Below are positions 32,087 to 41,633 of a stretch of 64,000 bases of DNA, piece by piece; the stretch's first letter is position 1; every line of letters begins with the position of its first letter. Location: contig JAHCHY010000007.1 in NCBI GenBank assembly GCA_026129485.1, positions 124,001 to 188,000 of the forward strand, in the 5' to 3' direction. Below the pieces are notes generated by a model. The model was not told the origin of the DNA. It was given only the letters and a program-made list of their open reading frames with translations, and did not search any database. The position numbers and the translations under genes were made by a program. This stretch comes from Cyclobacteriaceae bacterium (lineage in GTDB: Bacteria; Bacteroidota; Bacteroidia; Cytophagales; Cyclobacteriaceae).

Positions 32087-33358
32087 ATGAGCTACGCTGA
32101 AACCGTTGACTACCTGTACAAAAGCCTGCCCATGTTTCAGCGTATTGGGGCCAGCGCTTTTAAGAAAGATCTGGCCAACACCCTTGCGCTTTGTGAAGTG
32201 TTGGGCAATCCACATCGGAAGTTTAACAGCATTCATATTGCCGGAACAAACGGCAAAGGAAGCACATCGCACATGCTGGCGGCCATTCTTCAAACGGCTG
32301 GCTATAAAACGGGCTTATACACTTCACCGCATCTCAAGGAATTTACAGAACGTATCCGCATCGATGGTAAGGAAGTAAGCCGTGAGTTTGTAGTTGACTT
32401 TGTGTCGCGTATCAGGCCGCATATTGAAACCATACAACCTTCTTTTTTCGAGATTACGGTAGCTATGGCGTTCGATTACTTTGCCAGCCGGGAGGTTGAT
32501 ATTGCTGTGATCGAAACCGGCCTTGGAGGAAGATTAGACTCAACGAATGTGATTACCCCGGTACTTTCCCTTATCACCAACATCAGTTGGGATCACATGG
32601 ATTTGCTGGGTAATACATTACCTGAGATCGCTAAAGAAAAAGCAGGCATTGTAAAGCATGGTGTTCCGGTTATTATTAACGAAACACAACCTGAAGTTCA
32701 GGATATTTTTGTTTCAACCGCAGCCAGCCAAAAAAGCAGGCTTGTGTTTGCCGACCAGGTTTACCGGGTTACAAAGCAGCCTGATGGTTTTGTAATCAAA
32801 AAATCAAATGAACAGCTTATTATAAGCTGCGACCTGAATGGTTCTTATCAAGCCCGGAATATTGCGGGGGCTTTAGCAGCAATTGATGAATTAAGACAAT
32901 TGGGAATTGATATTTCACAACAAGCCATTACAGGCGGCCTTAAAAATGTTACCGGCCTGACAGGGCTTAAAGGTCGCTGGCAGAAATTAAATGATAAACC
33001 TTTAACCATTTGCGATACGGGCCATAACGAAGCCGGCATAAAAGAAATCTTAAACCAGCTCAAAGAGCTGAACTATCGCAAGCTGCATTGGGTATTAGGC
33101 ATGGTAAAAGATAAGGATGTAACCAAAGTGTTGAAATTACTACCTGCATCGGCAACCTGTTATTTCTGTCAGGCGTCCATACCCCGTGCTATGGAAGCCA
33201 GTACGCTGGCACAACAAGCATGGACAGTTGGCTTAAGGGGCGTTGTTGTGCCCGATGTAAATGAAGCAATACGAACCGCTACCCAAAATGCGCACCCTGA
33301 TGATTTAATTCTGATAGGGGGGAGTACTTTTGTGGTCGCTGAAATAGAAAATTTGTGA
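32087..33358 (+). CDS. folC: Bifunctional folylpolyglutamate synthase/dihydrofolate synthase
   Basis: 423 residues. ATP-binding loop GTNGKGSTSH (Mur-ligase type), TSPHLKEFTERIRI, ETGLGGRLDSTNV, and SWDHMDLLGNTLPEIAKEKAGI are all FolC signatures. The C-terminal domain has GRWQ and DTGHNEAGI. It adds glutamate to dihydropteroate and to folates. trmB follows with a GTGA overlap at 33355, so the two are co-translated. Confidence 0.97.
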   Translation: MSYAETVDYLYKSLPMFQRIGASAFKKDLANTLALCEVLGNPHRKFNSIHIAGTNGKGSTSHMLAAILQTAGYKTGLYTSPHLKEFTERIRIDGKEVSREFVVDFVSRIRPHIETIQPSFFEITVAMAFDYFASREVDIAVIETGLGGRLDSTNVITPVLSLITNISWDHMDLLGNTLPEIAKEKAGIVKHGVPVIINETQPEVQDIFVSTAASQKSRLVFADQVYRVTKQPDGFVIKKSNEQLIISCDLNGSYQARNIAGALAAIDELRQLGIDISQQAITGGLKNVTGLTGLKGRWQKLNDKPLTICDTGHNEAGIKEILNQLKELNYRKLHWVLGMVKDKDVTKVLKLLPASATCYFCQASIPRAMEASTLAQQAWTVGLRGVVVPDVNEAIRTATQNAHPDDLILIGGSTFVVAEIENL

Positions 33359-34014
33359 AGAGCAAGCTAAAACGTTTTGAAATAATTTCGCAACGCGAGA
33401 ACGTGCTGGAGCCCGGCAAAGAAATCTTCCTGAAGATAAAAGGTAAATGGAACAAGGATTACTTTAAACGCGAAAAGCCCATTACGCTGGAGCTGGCCTG
33501 CGGACGTGGCGAATATACCGTGGGGATGGCTAAACTTTTTCCCGAAAGGAATTTTATTGGTGTAGATAAAAAGGGCGACCGGCTCTGGAAGGGCAGCACC
33601 TGGGCGGTGGAAGACCAGCTCAGCCATGTGGCTTTTCTTCGTACGGAAATCCTGTTCATCGAAAGCTTTATTGCGGAAGGCGAGATTGATGAAATCTGGC
33701 TCACGTTTCCGGATCCGCGTCCGCGCAAGCGCGATAGTAAAAGAAGGCTATCCAGCAGCCGGTATATCGATATGTATAAAAAGTTGTTGCGACCGGGCGG
33801 ATACTTCCGGTTTAAAACTGACAATACCGACTTGTTTAACTTCACGTTAGAAGAGCTGGGGTATCGTAACGACATTGAAGATTATAAATTCACCCACGAC
33901 TTGTATCAATCTGATTTAAGGGCTGAGTGCTACGATATTAAAACCCGGTACGAGGAAATGTTTGCCGCTAAAGGCGAAACGATCAAATATTTGCGCTTCA
34001 GGTTTGCGCATTAA
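33355..34014 (+). CDS. trmB: tRNA (guanine-N7-)-methyltransferase
   Basis: 219 residues, starting at a GTG that overlaps the folC stop by four bases. The SAM site ELACGRGEYTVGMA, the TrmB motif LTFPDPRPRKRDSKRRL, GGYFRFKTDN, and the C-terminal TRYEEMF pattern identify it. It methylates G46 in the tRNA variable loop. No better start codon lies close by. Confidence 0.97.
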   Translation: MKSKLKRFEIISQRENVLEPGKEIFLKIKGKWNKDYFKREKPITLELACGRGEYTVGMAKLFPERNFIGVDKKGDRLWKGSTWAVEDQLSHVAFLRTEILFIESFIAEGEIDEIWLTFPDPRPRKRDSKRRLSSSRYIDMYKKLLRPGGYFRFKTDNTDLFNFTLEELGYRNDIEDYKFTHDLYQSDLRAECYDIKTRYEEMFAAKGETIKYLRFRFAH

Positions 34015-34077
34015 CATTTTAATAATGCATCCGTTACGGTGAAGTAATATACAATCCTTTATTTTGTAATAAACCCG

Positions 34078-34929
34078 ATGGGTAAACGTAAGCGAGAAGT
34101 TGAGCTGGTTATTATCTCAGATACACACCTGGGAACTTACGGCTGCCACTCCGAAGAATTGCTCCGGTACCTCAAATCAATCAAACCAAAAAGACTGATC
34201 CTGAATGGCGACATTATTGATATGTGGCAATTCAGTAAACGCTACTGGCCTAAAAGCCACATGCAGGTGGTAAAGCACATTACCGGGCTTATTGCCAAAG
34301 GCACCAAAATAACGTACCTAACCGGAAACCATGATGAAATGCTGCGCAAGTTTGCCGGCTTTCGCCTGAGCTCCTTCCAGATCGCCAATAAAAAAGTACT
34401 AACGCTTAATGGTAAGTCGGCCTGGGTTTTTCATGGCGATGTGTTTGACGTAACCATGCAGCACTCCAAATGGCTCGCCAGGCTGGGCGCTGTGGGGTAC
34501 GATACATTAATACTGATTAATTCGTTTGTCAATTTTATTCTGAAAGCATTAGGCAGAAATAAAATCTCGCTATCCAAGCGCGTAAAAGACAGTGTAAAGC
34601 AGGCTGTTAAGTTCATTAACAACTTTGAGCAAACGGCAGCCGATATTGCCATCAGCAACGGGTATGATTACGTAATCTGCGGTCATATTCACCAGCCCGA
34701 AATCAAAAAGATCAGCAGCGAGAAAGGAGAGGTTACCTACCTGAACTCCGGTGATTGGGTAGAAAACCTTACCGCGCTTGAGTATAATGAAGGCGCCTGG
34801 CGCATCTACCGGTATTACGAGGATTCTACCGCTCCCTCTATCAAAATCCCGAAAGGGGTAAAGAACAAGCTGGATAATGACGAGATATTTAAAGACCTTG
34901 TAACCGAATTCCTGACCATCAAGAAATGA
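34078..34929 (+). CDS. Metallophosphoesterase, UDP-2,3-diacylglucosamine hydrolase-like
   Basis: 283 residues. Calcineurin-type metal ligands in order: SDTHLG, NGDIIDMWQ, TGNHDE, VFHGD and GHIHQPE, close to the LpxH/LpxG-like phosphoesterases that release lipid X in lipid A synthesis. It is longer than classical LpxH (about 240), so the exact substrate is not proven. The next gene, a glycosyltransferase, overlaps by ATGA, suggesting a joint envelope function. Confidence 0.88.
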   Translation: MGKRKREVELVIISDTHLGTYGCHSEELLRYLKSIKPKRLILNGDIIDMWQFSKRYWPKSHMQVVKHITGLIAKGTKITYLTGNHDEMLRKFAGFRLSSFQIANKKVLTLNGKSAWVFHGDVFDVTMQHSKWLARLGAVGYDTLILINSFVNFILKALGRNKISLSKRVKDSVKQAVKFINNFEQTAADIAISNGYDYVICGHIHQPEIKKISSEKGEVTYLNSGDWVENLTALEYNEGAWRIYRYYEDSTAPSIKIPKGVKNKLDNDEIFKDLVTEFLTIKK

Positions 34930-35915
34930 ACATTCTCTATGCCATACAGGGAACCGGGAACGGGCACCTGAGCCGGGCCGTAGATATTATTCCGGAATTG
35001 CAAAAGTATGGCAAGCTTGATTTGTTCGTGAGCGGGGCACAGGCCGAAATAGTATTGCCGTACCCGGTTAAATACAAATCGAAAGGCTTAAGCTTTTATT
35101 TTGGCAAGCAGGGTGGAATAAATTTTTTAAAAACTTTTCAGAAGAACAGCTCCAAAGATGTAATTAAGGAGATCAAAAGCTTCCCGGTAGAAAAGTACGA
35201 CCTGGTCGTAAATGACTTTGAGCCCATAACCGCATGGGCATGCCGCAAGAAAGAAGTACCCATTGTGGGGCTGGGACACCAGGCTGCATTGCTTTCCAAA
35301 AAATCGCCCCGGCCAAAATTTGTTGATCCTTTTGGTGAGTGGATGCTGAAGAATTATGCACCCGTCAAAAAATATGTAGGCTTTCACTTTGACGAATACG
35401 ACAAGAATATTTTTACCCCGGTTGTACGTACAGCCATTCGCGAAGCTGCGCCTAACGATCACGGTCACTATACCATTTACCTTCCGGCTTACGATGATAA
35501 AAAGCTGGTGCAGCTTTTACTTAAAATAGCAAAAGTAAAATGGCACATTTTCTCCAAGCATACGAAGAAACCTTACCACGTAGGCCGCATTTCGGTTTAC
35601 CCGGTTAGCGGCCATGATTTTATTGAGAGCGTAGTTACCGCATCAGGCGTATTGTGTGGTGCCGGCTTTGAAACACCTGCCGAAGTGCTGCACCTGAATA
35701 AAAAACTGCTGGTAGTACCCATGAAAAGCCAGTACGAGCAACATTGCAATGCAGCGGCATTGAAAAAGCTGGGCGTACCCGTATTGAAAAAAGTAAAAAA
35801 GAAATCGATAAAAAAGATCGAATGCTGGCTGGAAGAAGTCAAACCGCTCAACATCTCATTTGAAGATGTGGCAGGCAAAGCCGTAGAGAAAGCTTTATCG
35901 AAGTTCAGGGATTAG
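34926..35915 (+). CDS. Glycosyltransferase, GT-B fold (GT28/UGT-like)
   Basis: 329 residues. The N-terminus MNILYAIQGTGNGHLSRA is the glycine-rich acceptor loop of MurG/UGT-like enzymes. The C-terminal half has GVLCGAGFETPAEVLHLNKKLLVVPM, QYEQHCNA, the sugar-nucleotide site typical of this fold. The reaction is transfer of a sugar from an NDP-sugar to an unknown acceptor, likely a lipid given the LpxH-like partner it overlaps by four bases. No membrane helix. Confidence 0.88.
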   Translation: MNILYAIQGTGNGHLSRAVDIIPELQKYGKLDLFVSGAQAEIVLPYPVKYKSKGLSFYFGKQGGINFLKTFQKNSSKDVIKEIKSFPVEKYDLVVNDFEPITAWACRKKEVPIVGLGHQAALLSKKSPRPKFVDPFGEWMLKNYAPVKKYVGFHFDEYDKNIFTPVVRTAIREAAPNDHGHYTIYLPAYDDKKLVQLLLKIAKVKWHIFSKHTKKPYHVGRISVYPVSGHDFIESVVTASGVLCGAGFETPAEVLHLNKKLLVVPMKSQYEQHCNAAALKKLGVPVLKKVKKKSIKKIECWLEEVKPLNISFEDVAGKAVEKALSKFRD

Positions 35916-35916
35916 G

Positions 35917-36486
35917 CTACTCTGCTTCTAATTGTTCCAGCACATCGGCTAATTGTGCATAGTCCTTTAGTCCCGGCCTTTCTTCCGAGCTACCATGAAG
36001 CTGAATGCCCGAAACAGACCACGAAAGAATTTCATCTAAGGAATGAGGGTTTTCATTCATATCAACCAGCACCGGAAACAATTGCCCAATGGTTAAGGCC
36101 GTTGCTTTGCCATCGCTCCCTGAAAATCCGGATAGAATTATTGCTTCAATCCGATCGCTGTTCGTCCGCAGCAACGCCTCGGCTTCCTTCCACCGGTACG
36201 CTTCAAGCTGCACCATAACAGCGCCCGGTAAACGCAGGGCTTCTTCAAAATCGTTTAACGAACATTGCCACACCTGCGCAGCATAATCGGCCAGAACAGG
36301 CCACGGCTGTTTATCCAGCTCAATTACCCATTGCGGCCCTGAAAGCCAGCCCGTTATTTCCCGGAATAATTTTGCATCCACTTCTGCAGCCGGAAACCCG
36401 ATCCAGTCCACACCCATACCGGCACAATAGCGGGCATCGCTCAGGTTGGTGATGTTGGCTGCCTTTACTTTGGTTACTAACGCCAT
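35917..36486 (-). CDS. Phosphoribosylanthranilate isomerase-like protein lacking the catalytic Cys
   Basis: 189 residues with TIM-barrel pattern. VTKVKAANITNLSDARYCAGMGVDWIGF aligns with the TrpF start KICG(I/L)T...GAD..GF, but the catalytic Cys position reads Ala-Ala-Asn. GIQLHGSSEERPGLKDY takes the place of the phosphate-binding end. It is about 15-20 residues shorter than TrpF. It probably does not serve in tryptophan synthesis. It sits alone on the minus strand, convergent with the glycosyltransferase (one base apart). Confidence 0.72.
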   Translation of the reverse strand: MALVTKVKAANITNLSDARYCAGMGVDWIGFPAAEVDAKLFREITGWLSGPQWVIELDKQPWPVLADYAAQVWQCSLNDFEEALRLPGAVMVQLEAYRWKEAEALLRTNSDRIEAIILSGFSGSDGKATALTIGQLFPVLVDMNENPHSLDEILSWSVSGIQLHGSSEERPGLKDYAQLADVLEQLEAE

Positions 36487-36510
36487 GGCTCAAATATCAA
36501 AAAGAAAAAA

Positions 36511-36518
36511 TAACTTTG
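36511..36518 (+). promoter_or_regulatory. Candidate -7 box with a near-leaderless start
   Basis: TAACTTTG fits TAnnTTTG and ends only seven bases before the ATG at 36526, so the mRNA would have almost no leader. Confidence 0.4.
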
Positions 36519-36525
36519 GAACGAA

Positions 36526-37221
36526 ATGAGGTACGGTTGGATATTTATTCTGGCGCTGCTGACGTGTAACGATAAGCCGGTTACAGTCGATCTGGGTACC
36601 GACTTCTTTCCCTTGCGCACCGGGCGGGAGTGGACGTATTCGGTAAGCAAGACTACCTACACCTATTTGAGCGAACCCGTTACGGAATCATATCAATTAA
36701 AAATTGCGATAGCGGATTCAACCCTGGCAAACGGGATAGCTTCCTACTTCATCTTGATTTCAACCCGAAACACAACAGGAAACCCCTGGCAAGTGGTTTC
36801 TTCCTGGTCGGCCCATATAAGCGGCAACCAGGTTATTCAGAACGAAAGCAATATTACACGGGTTAAAATGATATTTCCGGTTGGCCCGGCTACAGTGTGG
36901 GACGGCAATCAATACAATGATGAGCCTCCTTTTCTGGAAGACTATGTAACCACACCGGGTCAACGTTTGTTCCGGATTGAAAACTACAATCAACCAAAAG
37001 ATCTGGCCAGCGGACTCAATTTTGAAAGCACATTAACCGTTGTGATCAGTGATCTTTCCGATCCGATTATTGGTGAGGACATTCAGAAAGAAATCTATGC
37101 GCGCAATATCGGGCTTGTTCAGAAAGAAGTATCCCAGCTTGTGTTCTGCATGCAAGGCAGCTGTACCGGTTTGCAGCAAGGTACCCGCTACACACAAACC
37201 CTCACCAGCTATGTGCCGTAA
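36526..37221 (+). CDS. Secreted protein of unknown function
   Basis: 231 residues. A hydrophobic N-terminus (3-14) ends in LALLTCND. This might be a lipobox, but Thr before Cys is unusual, so anchoring is uncertain. The mature part is beta-rich, starting DLGTDFFPLRTGREWTYSV, a pattern frequent in Bacteroidota lipoproteins of unknown role. Two Cys late in the chain (FCMQGSC) could form a disulfide. It overlaps the subtilase gene by 11 bp. Confidence 0.75.
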   Translation: MRYGWIFILALLTCNDKPVTVDLGTDFFPLRTGREWTYSVSKTTYTYLSEPVTESYQLKIAIADSTLANGIASYFILISTRNTTGNPWQVVSSWSAHISGNQVIQNESNITRVKMIFPVGPATVWDGNQYNDEPPFLEDYVTTPGQRLFRIENYNQPKDLASGLNFESTLTVVISDLSDPIIGEDIQKEIYARNIGLVQKEVSQLVFCMQGSCTGLQQGTRYTQTLTSYVP

Positions 37222-38812
37222 CCTGCTGGTTCTGTTTTGTTTTTTTGCGATAGGTGCGAGCGCTCAAACCAACCGGTACTTTGTCTTCTTTAAGGATAAG
37301 GAAGGCACACCTTTTAGTATAACACAACCCGAAGATTTTCTAAGCGCCAAAAGCATTACCCGAAGACAGAACCAGCAGATCAGTATTACTGAAGCCGATC
37401 TGCCCGTAAACCCGGCTTATGTGCAGCAGCTTAAAGACAATGGCGTTGCTGCTTTTTATACTTCGCGCTGGTTAAATGGCGTGCTGGTTGAAGCCACCGG
37501 CACACAACTTTCAACAATCAGTGCGCTTCCGTTTGTAGATAACATCTTACTGGCGGCACCCGGGCAAAAACTTTCAAACGGACGAACGAAGCGCATCAAA
37601 CGCAGGCACGATACAGGCGACCAGCCGCTTGCCAATGCTACCCAACTGCTTCAATTGGGAATACCGGCTATGCATGCAGCCGGTAACCGGGGCGAAGGTA
37701 TGGCCATTGCTATTTTCGATAGCGGGTTTCAGGGTGTAGACACAGCTGCACCATTTTCGTTGCTGAATAATGACAACCGGGTTAAACAGGTTTTCAATTT
37801 TGTAACCAACAGCACCAATGTATTTACAGCCGATGATCACGGCACAGAAGTACTTTCGGTGATGGCCGCTTATATAGAGGGCAGTTATACCGGGGGCGCC
37901 TACCTGGCCGATTATTATTTGTACCAAACAGAAGATGTTTCGTCCGAATACCGTATCGAAGAATTGAACTGGACATTTGCTGCCGAAAAAGCGGATAGTG
38001 CCGGGGTTCAGATCATCAACTCAAGCCTGGGGTACAACGAGTTTGACGATAACGGAATGAATTACACCAAGGCACAATTAGATGGCGAAACCGCTTACAT
38101 AACCCGCGCAGCCCGTATGGCCATTGAAAGGGGAATAATTGTAGTGTGCAGTGCCGGCAATGAAGGAAATAGCTCGTGGCAACTGGTAACACCACCGGCT
38201 GATGCAGCGGGAATATTAGCGGTAGGTTCAGTTAACGCTGCCGGAACAAGAAGCCCGTTCAGCTCACTCGGCCCCACAGCCGACAACCGGGTTAAGCCGG
38301 ACGTGGTGGCCCTGGGTTTTGGCACACAAGTGATTCGTGCAAGCGGAAATATAGGCACCACTTCAGGCACATCGCTGGCCAGTCCGCTGGTTGCCAGTCT
38401 TGCAGCAGGAGTATGGCAGGCTTATCCTGATTTTACTGCACAGGAAATTTATGAGTTGCTTACCGAATCGGCCAGTCAATCAACTACACCGGATAATTTT
38501 CTGGGCTATGGTATTCCCAATTATGAAGCCGTAGTCAATTACCTGAAAGAGCCTGAACCTGAGAATGCTTTAGCGCTGTTTCCCAACCCGGTAGTTCATA
38601 ATCGGTTTAACATTCAGCTGAACGAAATTATAAACCCGGTAACCGTTACCATTTTTGACAGTAAAGGTGCGCGCGTAGCCGAAACCAGTCTGCATATCAA
38701 CTGGCAGAATAACCCCTTTGAATATGACGTTGAATATTTGCTGGCAGGCTTGTATTATGTGCGCATTCAATCCGGAAGCACCCAAACTACGTTTCGCATT
38801 ATGAAACAGTAA
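37211..38812 (+). CDS. Subtilisin-like serine peptidase (S8) with type IX secretion sorting tail
   Basis: 533 residues from the ATG at 37211. The open frame runs back to 37049 but covers the previous gene, and 37211 opens directly on a signal peptide (1-19, ending ASAQ). A propeptide-like part precedes the catalytic triad Asp170 (IAIFDSGFQG), His210 (DDHGTEVLS) and Ser388 (SGTSLASP), with oxyanion Asn317 (SAGNEG). Residues about 453-533 are a type A sorting domain: ALFPNPV, then a beta-sandwich ending LAGLYYVRIQSGSTQTTFRIMKQ. It is predicted to be exported by T9SS and attached to or released from the surface. Confidence 0.93.
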   Translation: MCRNLLVLFCFFAIGASAQTNRYFVFFKDKEGTPFSITQPEDFLSAKSITRRQNQQISITEADLPVNPAYVQQLKDNGVAAFYTSRWLNGVLVEATGTQLSTISALPFVDNILLAAPGQKLSNGRTKRIKRRHDTGDQPLANATQLLQLGIPAMHAAGNRGEGMAIAIFDSGFQGVDTAAPFSLLNNDNRVKQVFNFVTNSTNVFTADDHGTEVLSVMAAYIEGSYTGGAYLADYYLYQTEDVSSEYRIEELNWTFAAEKADSAGVQIINSSLGYNEFDDNGMNYTKAQLDGETAYITRAARMAIERGIIVVCSAGNEGNSSWQLVTPPADAAGILAVGSVNAAGTRSPFSSLGPTADNRVKPDVVALGFGTQVIRASGNIGTTSGTSLASPLVASLAAGVWQAYPDFTAQEIYELLTESASQSTTPDNFLGYGIPNYEAVVNYLKEPEPENALALFPNPVVHNRFNIQLNEIINPVTVTIFDSKGARVAETSLHINWQNNPFEYDVEYLLAGLYYVRIQSGSTQTTFRIMKQ

Positions 38813-38832
38813 GGTGAAACGCCACAACTGTG

Positions 38833-38840
38833 TATCTTTG
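38833..38840 (+). promoter_or_regulatory. Candidate -7 box for rpe
   Basis: TATCTTTG matches TAnnTTTG and is 23 bp before the rpe start. Confidence 0.45.
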
Positions 38841-38863
38841 TCCTTTATTCAATTTATCCTGAC

Positions 38864-39514
38864 ATGCCTGTTATTGCACCTTCTATCCTGGCAGCCGATT
38901 TCGCCAACCTGCAAGCCGATGTTACCCTGATTAATGAAAGCGCTGCAGACTGGTTTCATGTGGATGTAATGGATGGCGTTTTTGTACCCAATATCTCATT
39001 TGGCATACCGGTGATCAAAGCCATTAAGAAGCATGCTCAAAAACCGTTGGATGTACACCTGATGATTGTGCAGCCTGAGCGGTACCTGGAAACATTTAAG
39101 GAAGCAGGAGCCGATATTCTTACCGTGCATCTTGAAGCCAGCACACATTTGCATCGCACTATTCAGCAGATTAAAGTTTTAGGCATGAAAGCCGGGGTTG
39201 CCATTAACCCGCATACTTCGGTTTCGTTGCTGAAAGACATTGCTGTCGATATTGACCTCGTTTGCCTCATGTCGGTTAACCCCGGCTTTGGCGGTCAGAA
39301 ATTTATTGAAAACACGTACTCCAGAGTTTCAGAGCTGTCAGCCTTATTGAAAACGACAAAATCATCTGCTAAAATTGAGATTGATGGTGGCGTTAACCTG
39401 GACAATGCCGGCAAATTGCTGCAGACCGGGGCCGATGTGTTGGTGGCGGGTAATTTTGTGTTTTCGGCTGCTGATCCTAAAGAAGTAATTCAACGTTTAA
39501 AAGCATTGGCTTGA
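38864..39514 (+). CDS. rpe: Ribulose-phosphate 3-epimerase
   Basis: 216 residues, the normal size. APSILAADFANL, FHVDVMDGVFVPN, LDVHLMI, TVHLEAS, CLMSVNPGFGGQKF and KIEIDGGVN carry the metal and substrate residues of this TIM-barrel enzyme. It interconverts ribulose 5-phosphate and xylulose 5-phosphate in the pentose phosphate pathway. It is probably transcribed alone from the promoter box at 38833. Confidence 0.98.
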   Translation: MPVIAPSILAADFANLQADVTLINESAADWFHVDVMDGVFVPNISFGIPVIKAIKKHAQKPLDVHLMIVQPERYLETFKEAGADILTVHLEASTHLHRTIQQIKVLGMKAGVAINPHTSVSLLKDIAVDIDLVCLMSVNPGFGGQKFIENTYSRVSELSALLKTTKSSAKIEIDGGVNLDNAGKLLQTGADVLVAGNFVFSAADPKEVIQRLKALA

Positions 39515-39573
39515 TAGTTGATTCTAATTGTATAGACGCATTGCCAACTTATTATAACGCTTAATACCTGCTT

Positions 39574-40146
39574 ATGCGATTTGTGTATGTTATCCCGGTT
39601 TGCCTTTTGCTTTCAGCCTGTGCACAAACCGTTTCGCGTGTTGATCCCGGGCAACAAATAGACTTAAGCGGCAGGTGGAATGATTCTGATTCGCGGCAGG
39701 TAGCCGAAAAGATGATTGCCGAATTACTGAACAGCCCGCGTTACCAGGAGTATGCCAAACAGTTGGGTAAGAAGCCGGCCATTATTGTCGGGTTGATCCG
39801 GAATCGTACCAGCGAGCACATTGACGCCAACAACTACATCAAGAAATTTGAAGTAGCCATTTTCAATTCGAATGTGGCCGACCTGATTGAATCAGATACG
39901 TTTCGCGATAAGCTGCGTGAAGAACGCGCTCAACAACAAGACTTTGCCGACCCCGCCACCATAGCCCAATGGGGTAAGGAAGTGGGAGCCAACCTGATGT
40001 TATTTGGTGAAATGACATCCGAAACGGATGTGCTCAACAAGCAACGCGTGGTAAACTACGTAACCACCCTGTTCCTGACCGATATGGAAACCAGCAAGCG
40101 GGTGTGGTACGGTCAGCACGAGATCAAGAAGTATATTCGTAAATAA
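39574..40146 (+). CDS. Penicillin-binding protein activator, LpoB family lipoprotein
   Basis: 190 residues with lipobox LLSAC (Cys16). IDLSGRWNDSDSRQVAEKMIAELL, KPAIIVGLIRNRTSEHID, FEVAIFNSN, and GANLMLFGEMTSE form the LpoB pattern. LpoB stimulates a bifunctional penicillin-binding protein from the outer membrane in enterobacteria. The partner here is unknown. It is followed by a COG3014-type gene 14 bp on, an arrangement that suggests a shared envelope job. Confidence 0.88.
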   Translation: MRFVYVIPVCLLLSACAQTVSRVDPGQQIDLSGRWNDSDSRQVAEKMIAELLNSPRYQEYAKQLGKKPAIIVGLIRNRTSEHIDANNYIKKFEVAIFNSNVADLIESDTFRDKLREERAQQQDFADPATIAQWGKEVGANLMLFGEMTSETDVLNKQRVVNYVTTLFLTDMETSKRVWYGQHEIKKYIRK

Positions 40147-40160
40147 GATCAGTTGCCGCC

Positions 40161-41582
40161 ATGGACTTTCGCAGCAGGACAATCGCTAAAGTTATGGCAA
40201 CAGCTACCGTATGGTTTGCTACCGCCTGTGCAACCTATTACCAGGCTAATCATTCCTTTAACCAGGAGTTTGAACGGGGTAACCTGCAAGCCGCATTAGT
40301 CAACCTGCAGGCCAATACCAAAGAGGCTAAAGGCAAGCGCGAGTTCCTGTATTATGTAAACAACGGCCTTGTGCTTTCCATGATGAGCCGGTATGAAGAA
40401 AGTAATTCCTACTTTGAAAAGGCATTTCTGTTTGGCGAAGACTATCGCAAAAACTACCTGAATGAAGCTGCCTCTTACCTCACCAATCCCAACGTAACAA
40501 CCTACAGAGGCGAAGACCATGAGCACCTGATGCTGTTATACTACAAGGCCATCAACTACCTGAAGCTGGGCAACACCGAAGCCGCGCTGGTAGAATGCAG
40601 AAGGGTGAACATCCGGTTACAACAATTGAGCGATCGCTACCAGAACGAAAACAAGTTTCAGCGCGATGCCTTTATCCACACCCTGATGGGACTGATTTAC
40701 GAGGCTGATAAAGATTATAACAACGCATTTATTGCCTATCGTAATGCCGTTACCATTTACGAAGAAGATTATGCACGGCTGTTCAGCATTGCCATGCCCG
40801 ACCAGGTAAAAACCGATTTATTGCGTACAGCCTGGTTAAGCGGATTAACAAATGAGCTTGAATTCTACCAGGAGAAGTGGGGGATTACTGACTTCGAAGC
40901 ACCGGCAAAAAACAATGCCGAGGTAATTTTTTTCTGGCATAACGGGCTGGCCCCGGTTAAGGCCGAGTGGGGCTTAAGCTTTGTAATAGACAGGCGCGAT
41001 AACTGGGTTTATTTCTACAACCAGGAGTTGGGCATCAGCTTCCCTTTTTCATTGGAAGGATATGACAATAACGATAAAGAGGGGCTATCCAGACTGGAAG
41101 TTTTCCGAGTGGCATTTCCCCGTTACCTCGAACGGCCCCAATACTTTCAGCAGGCGACTATTTCAGCTAACGGAAAAGAGCAACCGTTACAATTGCTGGA
41201 AGATGTAAACAAGATTGCATTTAAAAGTCTGCAGCAGCGTATGCACCTCGAATTCAGCAAGGCGCTTATCCGCGTAGCATTAAAGAAAGTTACCGAGCAC
41301 CAGGTTCGAAAAGAAGACAAGACATTGGGTAGCGTGCTGGGCATGATTAACGCCATAACCGAAAAAGCAGATACCCGAAACTGGCAAACCCTGCCGCACA
41401 GTATTTACTACACCCGCATCCCGATGTCCGAAGGCCGGAATAGCCTTACGCTTACGCTGAAGGATGGTAGCCGGGAAACCACGCACGACTTTACCTATAA
41501 CCTGGCCAAAGGCCAGATACTGTTTCATACCTTCACATCGTTAGAGAGCCGATACCCCAGCTATGGTGCATCCGGATATTGA
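40161..41582 (+). CDS. COG3014-type TPR lipoprotein
   Basis: 473 residues. The N-terminus has a hydrophobic segment ending TACATYY, a probable lipobox at Cys23. TPR-like helices follow (about 30-215): FLYYVNNGLVLSMMSRYEESNSYFEKAF, AINYLKLGNTEAALVECRRVN, FIHTLMGLIYEADKDYNNAFIAYRNAV. The C-terminal half is mixed beta, with a final FHTFTSLESRYPSYGASGY. The exact biochemical role is unknown. The co-transcribed LpoB-like gene points to peptidoglycan synthesis control. Confidence 0.82.
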   Translation: MDFRSRTIAKVMATATVWFATACATYYQANHSFNQEFERGNLQAALVNLQANTKEAKGKREFLYYVNNGLVLSMMSRYEESNSYFEKAFLFGEDYRKNYLNEAASYLTNPNVTTYRGEDHEHLMLLYYKAINYLKLGNTEAALVECRRVNIRLQQLSDRYQNENKFQRDAFIHTLMGLIYEADKDYNNAFIAYRNAVTIYEEDYARLFSIAMPDQVKTDLLRTAWLSGLTNELEFYQEKWGITDFEAPAKNNAEVIFFWHNGLAPVKAEWGLSFVIDRRDNWVYFYNQELGISFPFSLEGYDNNDKEGLSRLEVFRVAFPRYLERPQYFQQATISANGKEQPLQLLEDVNKIAFKSLQQRMHLEFSKALIRVALKKVTEHQVRKEDKTLGSVLGMINAITEKADTRNWQTLPHSIYYTRIPMSEGRNSLTLTLKDGSRETTHDFTYNLAKGQILFHTFTSLESRYPSYGASGY

Positions 41583-41633
41583 TTTTTACCATCCCGATCG
41601 GGCTGTTATCTTTAAGGTTTTAAATTCACTGTT

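Noticed and set aside
41591-41602. Palindrome CCCGATCGGG as terminator
   Set aside because: The stem is short and lacks a loop and a T-run.
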